Of a stretch of 64,000 bases of DNA, positions 16,702 to 30,415 are shown piece after piece. The stretch is from Acinetobacter sp. SAAs474. GTDB taxonomy: Bacteria; Pseudomonadota; Gammaproteobacteria; Pseudomonadales; Moraxellaceae. Location of the stretch: contig NZ_CP127915.1 in NCBI RefSeq assembly GCF_032823475.1, forward strand, positions 744,001 through 808,000, read 5' to 3'. The notes under the pieces were generated by a model that saw only the letters and a program-made list of their open reading frames with translations, was not told where the DNA came from and did no database searches. The position numbers were made by a program, and so were the translations under genes. Position 1 is the first letter of the stretch; each line of letters begins with the position of its first letter.

Positions 16702-16942
16702 ATTGCTCTCCAAAATGATTCATTAATTATTGTGTATTAAACATAGCATGAATAGAGACCAATCTTCAAAGAAAGCATTTAAAAAAATAACCAAATAGCT
16801 TTGGTTTTATGAGATTAGTATGTGTTGAAAAGATTTGATCATCTCAACATGGTGGGGATATATTGCATTATATTTGGATAAAGTATTGTTTTAAAAGCTT
16901 ATTGAAGTGGTATCAATAATGATAGATATCATCTATTAAATT

Positions 16943-16971
16943 AAAAAACCGCGCTTTTAGCGCGGTTTTTT
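16943..16971. terminator. dnaK intrinsic terminator
   Basis: AAAAAACCGCGCT (16943-16955) pairs with AGCGCGGTTTTTT (16959-16971) around a 3-nt loop, giving T runs on both strands. It ends dnaK 16 bp after the stop codon. Confidence 0.9.
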
Positions 16972-16986
16972 AATTAAAGTGATCAA

Positions 16987-18930
16987 TTATTTTTTATCAT
17001 CTTTAACTTCAGTGAATTCAGCATCAACAACGCCATCATCCGCTTTTTGTTGTTGACCCGCAGCATCACCTTGGAATGCATTTGGATCAAAACCTTGTGC
17101 ACCCGCCTGACCTTGAGCTGCTTCATAAGCACGTTGCGTAATTGGCATCAAGATATTTTGTAATGCTTCAGTTTTTGCTTTGATTGCGTCAACATCATTT
17201 TCTTTTGTTGATGCTTCAAGTTCGTTAATCGCAGTCTCGATTGCAGTTTTTTCGTCTGCTGTTACTTGTTCACCAAGATCTTTAACTGCTTTTTGTGCAC
17301 TAGCAACTAATGCATCCGCTTCGTTACGTGCTTTAGCAAGCTCTTCAAATTTACGATCTTCCTCAGCATTTGCTTCAGCATCTTTAATCATTGCATCAAT
17401 TTCAGCATCGCTTAAGCCTGAGTTAGCTTTAATTTGAATTGATTGCTCTTTACCTGTGCTCTTGTCTTTTGCAGACACTTTTAAGATACCATCTGCGTTA
17501 ATGTCAAATGATACTTCAATTTGCGGTACGCCACGTGGTGCAGGTGGAATATCGCCTAATTGGAAGTTACCCAACAATTTGTTTTGTTGAGCCATTTTAC
17601 GTTCACCTTGGTAAACTGAAATGTCTACGGCTGGTTGGTTGTCTGCTGCAGTAGAGAACACTTGTGATTTTTTCGCTGGAATTGTGGTATTTTTTTCAAT
17701 GATTGGTGTAAGTACACCGCCCATTGTTTCAATTCCGAGTGTTAACGGCGTAACGTCAAGTAGCAAGACGTCATTTTTATCACCAGAAAGTACAGCACCT
17801 TGAATTGCAGCACCCATTGCAACGGCTTCATCTGGGTTTACATCTTTACGTGGTTCACGACCAAAGAATTCTTGTACTTTTTGTTGTACAAGTGGCATAC
17901 GTGATTGACCACCAACTAAAATTACATCAGAAATATCTGAAGTTGATAAGCCTGCATCTTTTAATGCAACTCTACATGGCTCAATCGTACGTGCCACAAG
18001 ATCAGCAACTAAACTTTCTAATTTTGCACGTGTTACATTGATCACTAAATGTTTAGGACCTGTTGCATCTGCAGTGATGTATGGTAAGTTGATTTCTGTT
18101 GCATTTGCAGAAGAAAGTTCAATTTTTGCTTTTTCAGCAGCTTCTTTTAAACGTTGTAATGCAAGTGGATCATTTTTAAGATTCACATTTTGATCTTTTT
18201 TAAACTCTTCAACTAAATAGTCGATCAATGCATTATCAAAGTCTTCACCACCTAAGAATGTATCACCATTTGTTGACAATACTTCGATTTGTTGGTCGCC
18301 ATCAAGATCGGCAATTTCGATGATTGATACGTCAAATGTACCACCACCTAAGTCATATACTGCAACTTTACGATCGCCTTCTTTTTTATCCATACCGAAC
18401 GCAAGTGCTGCTGCTGTTGGTTCGTTGATAATACGTTTAACATCTAGGCCTGCAATTTTACCTGCATCCTTAGTTGCTTGACGCTGTGCATCGTTAAAAT
18501 AAGCTGGAACGGTAACAACTGCTTCAGTAACAGTTTCGCCAAGGTAATCTTCTGCAGTTTTTTTCATTTTTTTCAAAATTTCTGCAGAAATTTGTTGTGG
18601 CGCTAATTTTTTATCGTTTACTTCAACCCAAGCATCGCCATTGTCTGCTTTGATGATTTTATAAGGTACAAGACCGATATCTTTTTGAACTGCTGCATCA
18701 TCATATTTACGACCAATTAAACGTTTGATGGCAAATAATGTGTTTTTAGGGTTGGTTACTGCTTGGCGTTTTGCTGATTGACCAACGAGAATTTCCCCAT
18801 CTTTATACGCAACAATCGATGGTGTAGTACGAGCACCTTCTGCGTTTTCAATAACTTTAACTTTGTCGCCTTCAAGAACAGCGACACATGAGTTGGTTGT
18901 ACCTAAGTCAATACCAATGATTTTAGCCAT
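16987..18930 (-). CDS. dnaK: Molecular chaperone DnaK (Hsp70)
   Basis: The product has 647 residues from the ATG at 18930 (GAGGA upstream); the frame extends to 18990 without a site. It is the ATP-driven Hsp70 that folds and refolds proteins with GrpE and DnaJ. The ATPase domain starts '[16 protein letters not shown]' and contains '[12 protein letters not shown]' and 'LVGGQSRMP'; the substrate-binding domain and helical lid follow, with the C-terminal '[12 protein letters not shown]' tail that binds co-chaperones. grpE lies 119 bp upstream on the same strand, dnaJ is 29 kb away. A weak sigma-32-like promoter precedes it. Confidence 0.98.
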   Translation of the reverse strand: MAKIIGIDLGTTNSCVAVLEGDKVKVIENAEGARTTPSIVAYKDGEILVGQSAKRQAVTNPKNTLFAIKRLIGRKYDDAAVQKDIGLVPYKIIKADNGDAWVEVNDKKLAPQQISAEILKKMKKTAEDYLGETVTEAVVTVPAYFNDAQRQATKDAGKIAGLDVKRIINEPTAAALAFGMDKKEGDRKVAVYDLGGGTFDVSIIEIADLDGDQQIEVLSTNGDTFLGGEDFDNALIDYLVEEFKKDQNVNLKNDPLALQRLKEAAEKAKIELSSANATEINLPYITADATGPKHLVINVTRAKLESLVADLVARTIEPCRVALKDAGLSTSDISDVILVGGQSRMPLVQQKVQEFFGREPRKDVNPDEAVAMGAAIQGAVLSGDKNDVLLLDVTPLTLGIETMGGVLTPIIEKNTTIPAKKSQVFSTAADNQPAVDISVYQGERKMAQQNKLLGNFQLGDIPPAPRGVPQIEVSFDINADGILKVSAKDKSTGKEQSIQIKANSGLSDAEIDAMIKDAEANAEEDRKFEELAKARNEADALVASAQKAVKDLGEQVTADEKTAIETAINELEASTKENDVDAIKAKTEALQNILMPITQRAYEAAQGQAGAQGFDPNAFQGDAAGQQQKADDGVVDAEFTEVKDDKK

Positions 18931-18978
18931 TAGATGTTTTCCTCTAAAATTCTTTTGTGATTTGCATTTGTTATCGAA

Positions 18979-19005
18979 TATGAGAGCCATTCAAAAATTT
19001 TCAAG
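18979..19005 (-). promoter_or_regulatory. Weak sigma-32-like promoter for dnaK
   Basis: On the minus strand CTTGAA (19005-19000), a 13-bp spacer and CTCTCATAT (18986-18978) resemble the heat-shock promoter CTTGAA-N13-CCCCAT. The -35 part is perfect, the -10 part is degenerate. It would let dnaK be induced apart from grpE. Confidence 0.5.
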
Positions 19006-19049
19006 TAATTTTTCATAATTTTTTTAATAAACTCTCGAACTTATAAGGC

Positions 19050-19589
19050 TTAAGCGCCAACCATCACCATAGCAGGGCGAAGTAAACGACCATTTAAGGT
19101 ATAGCCTTTTTGTAATACATTGCCAATCTCATTACTTTTCACTGAAGGATCAATACCTACAGCTTGATGAAAATCAGCATTAAATCCATGATCAGTATCT
19201 ACGACCACAACACCAAATTTTTCAAGTGTAGTCAGCAGTGATCTTAATGTTAATTGAACGCCCTCAAGCAAAGGTGATGCTTGGTTGTCAGCTGCCTGAA
19301 TTGCACGTTCTAGATTATCGACAGAATCTAGCAATTCTTTAGCAAATTTTTCTAAAACGGTATCTTTATGTTTTTCAGATTCACGTTGAATACGTTCAAT
19401 ACTTTTTTGTGCTTCATAGACTGCATTTGCAGTACGTGCTGTTTGTAGCTTGAGATCTTCTTCGAGTTTGACAATTTGTACTTGTAAACTGTCAATCGTC
19501 ACTTCAGCTTGCTCTGTATCTTGAGCCGTGTTTTGTTCCATTTGCTCTTGTTGGAGATCTTGAGCTTGTTCATTGTGCTCAGTTGCCAT
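19050..19589 (-). CDS. grpE: Nucleotide exchange factor GrpE
   Basis: The product has 179 residues from the ATG at 19589 (GGAG 8-9 nt upstream), which starts 'MATEHNEQ' like the Acinetobacter proteins I recall; an upstream ATG at 19622 adds 11 basic residues. It releases ADP from DnaK. An acidic, Gln-rich N-terminal part and long coiled coil (about 20-95) are followed by the beta domain ending '[20 protein letters not shown]', the family signature. It precedes dnaK and has its own sigma-32-like promoter. Confidence 0.95.
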   Translation of the reverse strand: MATEHNEQAQDLQQEQMEQNTAQDTEQAEVTIDSLQVQIVKLEEDLKLQTARTANAVYEAQKSIERIQRESEKHKDTVLEKFAKELLDSVDNLERAIQAADNQASPLLEGVQLTLRSLLTTLEKFGVVVVDTDHGFNADFHQAVGIDPSVKSNEIGNVLQKGYTLNGRLLRPAMVMVGA

Positions 19590-19706
19590 TGATTTACTCC
19601 GTTTAAATGGGTTTTTAAACATGTACAGTCCTTAATCGGCAGCAGAGTTAACTGCGTTAATGCTGAACTGCCATGAGTCTAATAAATTTCATGATTAGTG
19701 TAGAAG

Positions 19707-19731
19707 TCGGGGCATGTCCTTAAAATTCAAG
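19707..19731 (-). promoter_or_regulatory. Sigma-32 (heat-shock) promoter for grpE
   Basis: On the minus strand CTTGAA (19731-19726), a 13-bp spacer and CCCCGA (19712-19707) match the heat-shock consensus CTTGAA-N13-CCCCAT closely. The predicted leader to grpE is about 110 nt. Confidence 0.75.
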
Positions 19732-19954
19732 CGAATGAGATGATTAATTTTATATATTTGTATGAATATGGGAGCATTTAAGCGCACATATTAAGTATTT
19801 TTTAGTTACTTGGTTAAAGATAATGCATGCGTAAATATATTTATTCTGTTGTTTTTAAGTTTGTTTTTTAGTCATTTTTTTATTGTGACTCAATATAGCC
19901 TTAGTTTATGTTGGTCGTAATTTAACTTAATTTTTATAGGATGCAGAAATCAAA

Positions 19955-20515
19955 ATGTTAAAACATATCGTATTGACGAGTTTAATAGCGGGATTTACGG
20001 TCAATGTTTTTGCTGCTAAAAGCTGTGCAACGATTAGCACCGATATGGGGATGATTGAAATAGAGCTTTATCCAGATAAAGCACCAATTTCAGTCAAGAA
20101 CTTTACACAATATGTAAATGCTAATTTTTATCCAGGTACGATTTTTCATAGAACTATTGATGGCTTTGTAATTCAAGGAGGTGGTTTGACTCAGCAGTTG
20201 CTGACTAAGCCAACGTATGCCGCGATTAAAAATGAAGCCAATAATGGCTTGTCTAATTTGCGTGGTAGTGTCGCAATGGCAAGAACCCTCAATCCAGATT
20301 CAGCAACCAGCCAGTTTTTTATTAATCTTGCTGACAATTCATATTTGGACTATTCGACGACCAATGCTGGCTATGCCGTATTTGGGCGGGTTATTAAAGG
20401 TATGTCTGTGGTCAATAAAATTGCGCAGCAGCCACTGAGTCAGTCACAAATGTTTAAAGATCTTCCTGCTCAACCTGTTGAAATATTGAGTGTGAAAATG
20501 ACTTGCACAAAATAA
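19955..20515 (+). CDS. ppiA: Periplasmic peptidyl-prolyl cis-trans isomerase (cyclophilin)
   Basis: The product has 186 residues. A signal peptide of about 20 residues ends 'NVFA', as in E. coli PpiA. The cyclophilin domain shows 'YPGTIFHRTIDGFVIQGGG' (catalytic Arg), 'GSVAMARTLNPDSATSQFFINLADN' and 'YAVFGRVIKGMSVV'. It speeds proline isomerisation during folding of periplasmic and outer-membrane proteins. It is monocistronic and is followed by a 12-bp hairpin and the rrn promoter. Confidence 0.93.
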   Translation: MLKHIVLTSLIAGFTVNVFAAKSCATISTDMGMIEIELYPDKAPISVKNFTQYVNANFYPGTIFHRTIDGFVIQGGGLTQQLLTKPTYAAIKNEANNGLSNLRGSVAMARTLNPDSATSQFFINLADNSYLDYSTTNAGYAVFGRVIKGMSVVNKIAQQPLSQSQMFKDLPAQPVEILSVKMTCTK

Positions 20516-20534
20516 GTGCAAACATATTAAAATC

Positions 20535-20566
20535 ATTGAAAATAATTTTTCAATATTATTTTCAAT
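20535..20566 (+). terminator. ppiA downstream hairpin
   Basis: ATTGAAAATAAT (20535-20546) pairs perfectly with ATTATTTTCAAT (20555-20566). The stem is AT-only and not followed by a long T run, so termination efficiency is uncertain, but its place 20 bp after ppiA fits. Confidence 0.55.
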
Positions 20567-20648
20567 TACTTATTAAATTTATTGCATGTATGTTGTTCAG
20601 TTTGTGCATAAAAATAGAGCACCTGTTCACAAATATTAAAAATAGGGG

Positions 20649-20676
20649 TTGCAAAGAAATGTAAATGCTCTAGAAT
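20649..20676 (+). promoter_or_regulatory. rRNA operon promoter
   Basis: TTGCAA (20649-20654), a 16-bp spacer and TAGAAT (20671-20676) are followed by the G+C-rich discriminator GCACCCC, as in stringently controlled rrn P1 promoters. AT-rich sequence before the -35 box could serve as an UP element. The leader to 16S is about 265 nt. Confidence 0.7.
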
Positions 20677-20947
20677 GCACCCCATACCGACGAGATAGAC
20701 GGAAACGAAGTTAGCACAAAGTGCTAAGTTGTTTAGTTTATTGAAGTTCAAAGCTTAGTATTGATGAGATACTAAGAAGATCATTAAGAAATTATGAAGA
20801 ACAACTTGTGTGGATTTTTACTGATTGATTGATCGAAATATTATCATTGATTGATTGGTTTAAATTACTCGAAGTTTATTTGAGAGAATTTGTCAGAAAA
20901 TTGATGAGCCAGATTTAGTAGCTTAGATTAAAGCTACAAAATGATTT

Positions 20948-22485
<1,538 letters not shown>

Positions 22486-22545
22486 ACGAAAGATTGACGA
22501 TTGGTAAGAATCCACAACAAGTTGTTCTTCATGCAATATATCTGA

Positions 22546-22622
<77 letters not shown>

Positions 22623-22745
22623 TGAACAAGACTTAAAGTACTACTTTAAGGCGAAGTGCAAGACAAACGAACGAAAGTGAGTGCGTAGTGTATGGGTTCA
22701 AGGATTCTGAGTGAAAAGAAACAAGATATATTGAGATCTTAAGCT

Positions 22746-22821
22746 GGGGACTTAGCTTAGTTGGTAGAGCGCCTGCTTTGCACGCAGGAGGTCAGGAGTT
22801 CGACTCTCCTAGTCTCCACCA
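22746..22821 (+). tRNA. tRNA-Ala (TGC)
   Basis: A 76-nt cloverleaf with acceptor stem GGGGACT/AGTCTCC, anticodon TGC in CTTTGCACG, T-arm GTTCGACTC, and encoded CCA. It is the second tRNA of the 16S-23S spacer, 123 bp after tRNA-Ile. Confidence 0.97.
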
Positions 22822-23230
22822 GAGTTTGGAAATAGCGAAATATATTTCGCCCAAACGCAAGACAAGCAGCTATGCTGCGCGTAGCGTTACTCTGAGTGTT
22901 TAGACTTTAATCGAACGAAAGCTAGATTATAGAGCTTAGTGATAAAGCATTGTATAATGCATTGTTATTAATCTCTGTGATTTATCACAGTTTACTACGT
23001 GCTGACGAGGCAGTAGTTAATCATTAACAGAATATATTTGAGTTGAAATAATTTGTTCATACTCGTTTCAAGTAAGTAATTACAAGAAATGAGTTACTAG
23101 CGATTAAACTGAATCAAGCGTTTTGGTATATGAATCTAATTGAAGCTGTATAGTGATTAAGTTCACAAAGCTCTAAACTGTAATGTTGGTTGTTCTACTT
23201 GTAGGAACAAACGACTGTTTGGGGTTGTAT
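22822..23230 (+). other. Internal transcribed spacer between tRNA-Ala and 23S
   Basis: About 410 nt of AT-rich spacer RNA, expected to carry processing stems for 23S. The bases just around the 23S ends (AGTCAAG at 23231 and CTTGACT at 26114) are complementary and fit the terminal helix of 23S. No further tRNA or ORF is seen. Confidence 0.7.
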
Positions 23231-26122
<2,892 letters not shown>

Positions 26123-26306
26123 CAACACCCAAACAGTTGTATATAAAGCATCAATCGATTCATAAAACATCATCTAACGATGAAAATACTTGATTTAGTA
26201 TCGCTGATCGAACATCATATCCAACTCAGATATAATCTCTGTTAATAACTCATTTGGTAGAAAACTTAGCAATAGGTAAGTCTAAGCAAGTATCCATAAA
26301 CAGTTG

Positions 26307-26422
26307 TGCTGGCGACAATAGCAAGAGTGAACCACCTGATCCCTTCCCGAACTCAGAAGTGAAACCTCTTCGCGCTGATGGTAGTGTGGCGTTAGCCATG
26401 TGAGAGTAAGTCATCGCCAGCT
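26307..26422 (+). rRNA. rrf: 5S ribosomal RNA
   Basis: About 116 nt. Terminal helix GCTGGCGA/TCGCCAGC encloses the conserved core CCACCTGATCCC, CCGAACTCAGAAGTGAAAC and GGTAGTGTGG. It is followed within 10 nt by the operon terminator. Exact ends are uncertain by one or two bases. Confidence 0.93.
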
Positions 26423-26433
26423 CATTATTCGAA

Positions 26434-26468
26434 AATCCCTCAAGCCATCGCTTGAGGGATTTTTTTTG
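26434..26468 (+). terminator. rrn operon terminator
   Basis: AATCCCTCAAGC (26434-26445) pairs with GCTTGAGGGATT (26450-26461) around CATC and is followed by a run of T. Confidence 0.92.
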
Positions 26469-26822
26469 GTTTTATTTTTAGTTGCGATACTGATTTAACT
26501 TTTTGTTGAATTAATTGTGACTTGATCTCGATTTTAATGCTTAAAAAAAGAATAAATTTTGTTTAGCGCAGGATTATATTTTCTCAATTTCTTAAAAAAA
26601 GCCAAATGAAAAGAGTGAATTTGCTCATTTTACAAAAAAAAACTGGTCTGATGAGGTTAGTTTTTTGGCCGCTTATACGACTTTCGTATAGTATTTGTGC
26701 TATTTTTTGTATGGTCAACTACTGGCATAACACATTGCTCGTCAAATAAGCACGTCACAATAAAAGCTTATGACGCCTAATGGATGTAAAAATAATGAAG
26801 TAAATCTCACAGGAGGTGAGAG
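26469..26822. promoter_or_regulatory. Leader region of the AAHS transporter with promoter and operator-like palindrome
   Basis: TTGGCC (26665-26670), a 16-bp spacer and TATAGT (26687-26692) form a possible promoter. The palindrome TATACGA-CTT-TCGTATA (26674-26690) fills the spacer and overlaps the -10 box, where a repressor would act. The remaining AT-rich sequence shows no gene. An unusually strong site AGGAGGTGAG lies just before the start codon at 26823. Confidence 0.45.
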
Positions 26823-28169
26823 ATGACTAGTAATACTGTTAGTGTTAATGATGTGATTAATAAGGCAACTTTTAAACCTTTTCACTTAAAAATCATACTT
26901 TGGTGTTTGTTTATCGTACTTTTTGATGGCTACGATTTGGCAATCAATGGGGTTGTATTGCCATTATTAATGCAAGAATGGAATATGACGGCAGTTGAAG
27001 CTGGAATGTTGGCCAGTACTGCTTTGGCTGGGATGATGTTCGGCGCAATGTCATTTGGTATGTTGGCAGATCGCATTGGTCGTAAAAAAGTGATTATGAT
27101 CTGTGTAACGTTATTTAGTGGTTTTACATTTTGGGGTGGATTTGCTTCTAATCCAACAGAATTTGCCGTATTACGCTTTATTGCAGGTCTAGGTATTGGT
27201 GGGGTATTACCTAATTTAGTGGCATTAACCTCTGAATATGCACCACAACGTTTAAAAAGTACTTTAGTGACAACCATGTTTAGTGGTTATGCGGTCGGCG
27301 GTATTATGGCAGCATTATGTGGTTCATGGTTTACAGCGAGTTTCGGCTGGCAAATTATGTTTTACATAGCCGGTATTCCACTGATTTTTTTACCATTATT
27401 TTGGAAATTTGTACCTGAATCTTTAACCTATTTAGTGAAAGAACAGAAACTTAAGGATGCACGTCACTTTTTACAAAAAGTTGAACCGACCATCCAACTT
27501 AAAGCAGATACTCAATTGGTTTTATCTAGCACAGATCAAACACAAACTGCATCAGTGAAAGCATTATTCACCGAAAATAGAGCGGGTGGAACGGTGTTAT
27601 TTTGGGTGGCCTTCTTTATGTGCTTGCTGATGCTTTACGCATTAGGTAGCTGGTTACCAAAATTGATGATGGCAGCAGGTTATTCTTTAGGAAGCAGTTT
27701 AATGTTCTTACTTGCACTGAATATTGGTGCAGTGATTGGAACCATTGGTGGTGGTATTCTGGCAGATCGTTTTGATTTTAAACCTGTCTTGATTAGTATG
27801 CTAACGGTCGGCGTGTTGTCTTTAGTTGGCTTAGGTTTTAACTCTCCACAACCGGTGATTTATTTATTGGTTGGTTTAGCAGGCGCATCTTCAATTGGTA
27901 GTAGTATTTTACTGTATAGCTATGTAGCTCAATATTATCCGGTTGCTGTACGTTCAACTGGTATTGGCTGGGCTTCTGCGGTGGGGCGTACTGGTGCGAT
28001 TGTTGGCCCAATTGTAATTGGTATGTTATTGGGTATGGAATTACCACATAAATGGAACTTTATTGCAGTTGCCTTACCGGGTATTGTGGGTGCTTTTGCG
28101 ATTGCATTTATCCGTGTTCCACAGACTTCACCGGTATTATCAAAACAGTTAAAAGCAGCAAAAATTTAA
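26823..28169 (+). CDS. Aromatic acid/H+ symporter, MFS AAHS family (first of two)
   Basis: The product has 448 residues with 12 predicted membrane helices. The first helix carries the AAHS signature 'FDGYDLAINGVVLPLL' (the Asp residues are needed for transport in PcaK), and the loop between helices 2 and 3 has 'GMLADRIGRKKVI'. Relatives such as PcaK, BenK, VanK and MucK import 4-hydroxybenzoate, benzoate, vanillate or muconate in the inner membrane. The substrate cannot be told from sequence, and no catabolic genes are nearby. A close paralogue follows at 28454; the two share most helices nearly unchanged. Confidence 0.88.
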   Translation: MTSNTVSVNDVINKATFKPFHLKIILWCLFIVLFDGYDLAINGVVLPLLMQEWNMTAVEAGMLASTALAGMMFGAMSFGMLADRIGRKKVIMICVTLFSGFTFWGGFASNPTEFAVLRFIAGLGIGGVLPNLVALTSEYAPQRLKSTLVTTMFSGYAVGGIMAALCGSWFTASFGWQIMFYIAGIPLIFLPLFWKFVPESLTYLVKEQKLKDARHFLQKVEPTIQLKADTQLVLSSTDQTQTASVKALFTENRAGGTVLFWVAFFMCLLMLYALGSWLPKLMMAAGYSLGSSLMFLLALNIGAVIGTIGGGILADRFDFKPVLISMLTVGVLSLVGLGFNSPQPVIYLLVGLAGASSIGSSILLYSYVAQYYPVAVRSTGIGWASAVGRTGAIVGPIVIGMLLGMELPHKWNFIAVALPGIVGAFAIAFIRVPQTSPVLSKQLKAAKI

Positions 28170-28202
28170 AAATATTGATTTAATTCAATTACTCCTGATT
28201 AG

Positions 28203-28230
28203 AAAGCCCCTGAATATATTGGGGCTTTTT
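28203..28230 (+). terminator. Terminator between the two AAHS genes
   Basis: AAAGCCCC (28203-28210) pairs with GGGGCTTT (28221-28228), followed by more T. It separates the paralogous transporter genes into two transcripts. Confidence 0.85.
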
Positions 28231-28453
28231 ATATTTATAATTAAACTATTTATAAGATAAATTTAAAAAAAATCGATTTATTTTTATATAAGTTATTAAT
28301 AATTAGACTAATGTTGAATTTTTATATCACTATAAATCATGTGAATATAGCGCCACTACTTTAGTGAATGACTTCAGGCATGCAATCAGAGCAAGATGCA
28401 GCTGAAGGGCGCTAGTTAAAGTGCAAGGAAACATAGATTCACAGGCGATAGGC

Positions 28454-29803
28454 ATGACACTTCAAGCAGTAAACGTCAATAATATTATTGATAAAGCAAG
28501 ATTTAACTCTTTTCATTTTAAAGTAGTGGCATGGAGCTTACTTATTATTCTTTTTGATGGCTATGATTTAGCGATTAATGGAGTTGCCTTACCTTTGCTC
28601 ATGGAAGACTGGGGATTAACTGCTGTACAGGCTGGAATGCTTGCTAGTACCGCACTTGCTGGTATGATGTTTGGGGCCATGATTTTTGGTTCTTTAGCCG
28701 ATAAAATTGGCCGAAAAAAAGTCATTATGATTTGTATTGTCCTTTTTAGTGGACTGACTTTTGCGGGTGGTTTTGCGTCTAATCCGACAGAGTTTGCAAT
28801 TTTACGCTTTTTAGCTGGTTTAGGCATTGGTGGTGTAATGCCAAATTTAGTGGCATTAACTTCTGAATATGCACCACAAAAAATGCGTAGTACTTTGGTG
28901 ACAACCATGTTTAGTGGCTATGCGGTAGGTGGCGTGTTGGCTGCTTTACTTGGTGCATGGTTTACCCCGCAATATGGTTGGGAAATTATGTTTTGGATTG
29001 CAGGTATTCCTTTATTTTTATTACCCGTGATCTGGAAATTTTTACCAGAATCCTTAACGTTTATTGTGAAAGAAAATCGACAACAAGAAGCGCGTCAGAT
29101 TGTACGCCGCTTGGATCGTCAAGTGACTGTAAAAGACGATACTGTATTTGAATTACATCAAGTTGATGTTCCTGAATCAGCATCAGTTTCAAGCTTATTC
29201 AAGCGTGGCCGTGCAATGAATACACTATTGTTTTGGTTAGCCTTTTTTACCTGTCTTCTGACGATGTATGCATTAAGTAGCTGGTTGCCAAAATTGATGA
29301 TGGCAGCAGGTTATTCAATGGATAATAGCTTGATGTTTATGATGGTGATGAATATTGGTGCAGTGATTGGTATTGTCGGTGGCGGTATTCTAGCTGACCG
29401 TTTCCATTTAAAACCAGTGTTAATGTGCTTAGGTTTAATAGGTGCGATTGTGATGAGTTTAATGGGATTACAATCTAACCAATTTTTATTATATCTGTTG
29501 GTATTCTTAGCCGGTGCAGCTTCTATTGGTTCACAAATGTTACTGTATAGCTATGTTGCACAGTATTACCCATTGGCGATCCGTTCTACAGGAATTGGCT
29601 GGTCATCTGCAATTGGTCGTATGGGTGCGATTGTTGGTCCTATTTTAATTGGTGCATTATTAGGGATGAGCTTACCTGCCTATGTTAATTTTATCGCAGT
29701 AGGTTTACCAGTATTAATCACTGCTATTGCAGTGTCATTAATTCGTCATGAAGACACACCTGAAAAAATTAATCTCGCGCAGTTAAAATCTGCCAAAGTG
29801 TAA
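28454..29803 (+). CDS. Aromatic acid/H+ symporter, MFS AAHS family (second of two)
   Basis: The product has 449 residues from the ATG at 28454, whose first 20 residues align without gaps to the start of the paralogue at 26823; a GTG at 28421 would add 11 residues. It has 12 membrane helices and the motifs 'FDGYDLAINGVALPLL' and 'GSLADKIGRKKVI'. The pair probably arose by tandem duplication, with divergence mainly in the central cytoplasmic loop (residues 200-250) and the last helices. Each gene has its own leader, so they may answer to different aromatic substrates. Confidence 0.88.
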   Translation: MTLQAVNVNNIIDKARFNSFHFKVVAWSLLIILFDGYDLAINGVALPLLMEDWGLTAVQAGMLASTALAGMMFGAMIFGSLADKIGRKKVIMICIVLFSGLTFAGGFASNPTEFAILRFLAGLGIGGVMPNLVALTSEYAPQKMRSTLVTTMFSGYAVGGVLAALLGAWFTPQYGWEIMFWIAGIPLFLLPVIWKFLPESLTFIVKENRQQEARQIVRRLDRQVTVKDDTVFELHQVDVPESASVSSLFKRGRAMNTLLFWLAFFTCLLTMYALSSWLPKLMMAAGYSMDNSLMFMMVMNIGAVIGIVGGGILADRFHLKPVLMCLGLIGAIVMSLMGLQSNQFLLYLLVFLAGAASIGSQMLLYSYVAQYYPLAIRSTGIGWSSAIGRMGAIVGPILIGALLGMSLPAYVNFIAVGLPVLITAIAVSLIRHEDTPEKINLAQLKSAKV

Positions 29804-29816
29804 TACCTTCAATTCA

Positions 29817-29848
29817 ATACTCTGATTTGATCAATCAGATCAGAGTAT
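29817..29848 (+). terminator. Hairpin after the second AAHS gene
   Basis: ATACTCTGAT (29817-29826) pairs with ATCAGAGTAT (29839-29848), with an inner TGAT...ATCA extension. No strong T run follows. It lies 14 bp after the stop codon and probably marks the 3' end. Confidence 0.55.
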
Positions 29849-30350
29849 CCTCACTAATGGTTAAACATCAGTTTATCCAACCTCATCTTAATCAACCTGA
29901 TTCTAAAGCGATATCACATCATTTTAAAAATAGACTATGGCCTATAACGATCAATTAAAGCGATCTAAAGCCACCATCATGTTGATGAATATTAAAATAA
30001 CCAATCCAGTGATGTTAACTTGTTATGGTCATTATTTTGCTTGATGTTGACATAAACGCTATTTTTTGTGATTTATTCGTTTATTTACCAAGATTGGATG
30101 ATGACAATTGATCTTTGTTCATACAAAAGGAACTTTTTAATTTTTCTAATTAAAAGTATGATCAATACTCAACATACTGAGAATAATTTACAGAAAATCT
30201 TTGAAAATATCGGTATTGTTTGAATGATCTTCAGATAAATTTTCAACATTATCTTTAACCAAGAAGCGATGAACATTTATCCGTTTGTACAGGGAAATAG
30301 TATGCTCAAAAGGTATCATTTCTCGACAAACCACAATATTTTATTGGTAT
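29849..30350. other. Intergenic stretch, no gene seen
   Basis: About 500 AT-rich bases between the AAHS pair and the NSS transporter. No ORF with a ribosome-binding site, tRNA or terminator was found. Several GATC-containing short repeats occur, as in other intergenic parts of the window. Confidence 0.45.
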
Positions 30351-30410
30351 TTGACATGTTGATTTAATAAGCAAAATAAATAGCATGTAAGTATACCTAA
30401 AGTTTTAGGT
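30351..30410 (+). promoter_or_regulatory. NSS-transporter leader: -35 box and palindrome covering the ribosome-binding site
   Basis: A consensus -35 TTGACA (30351-30356) has only a weak -10 (AAATAA or AATAAA) 17-18 bp downstream. The near-palindrome ACCTAAA-GT-TTTAGGT (30395-30410) ends 5 nt before the ATG, and its right arm contains the AGGT ribosome-binding site. In RNA it could pair and hide that site; in DNA it could be an operator. Confidence 0.45.
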
Positions 30411-30415
30411 GTTTT

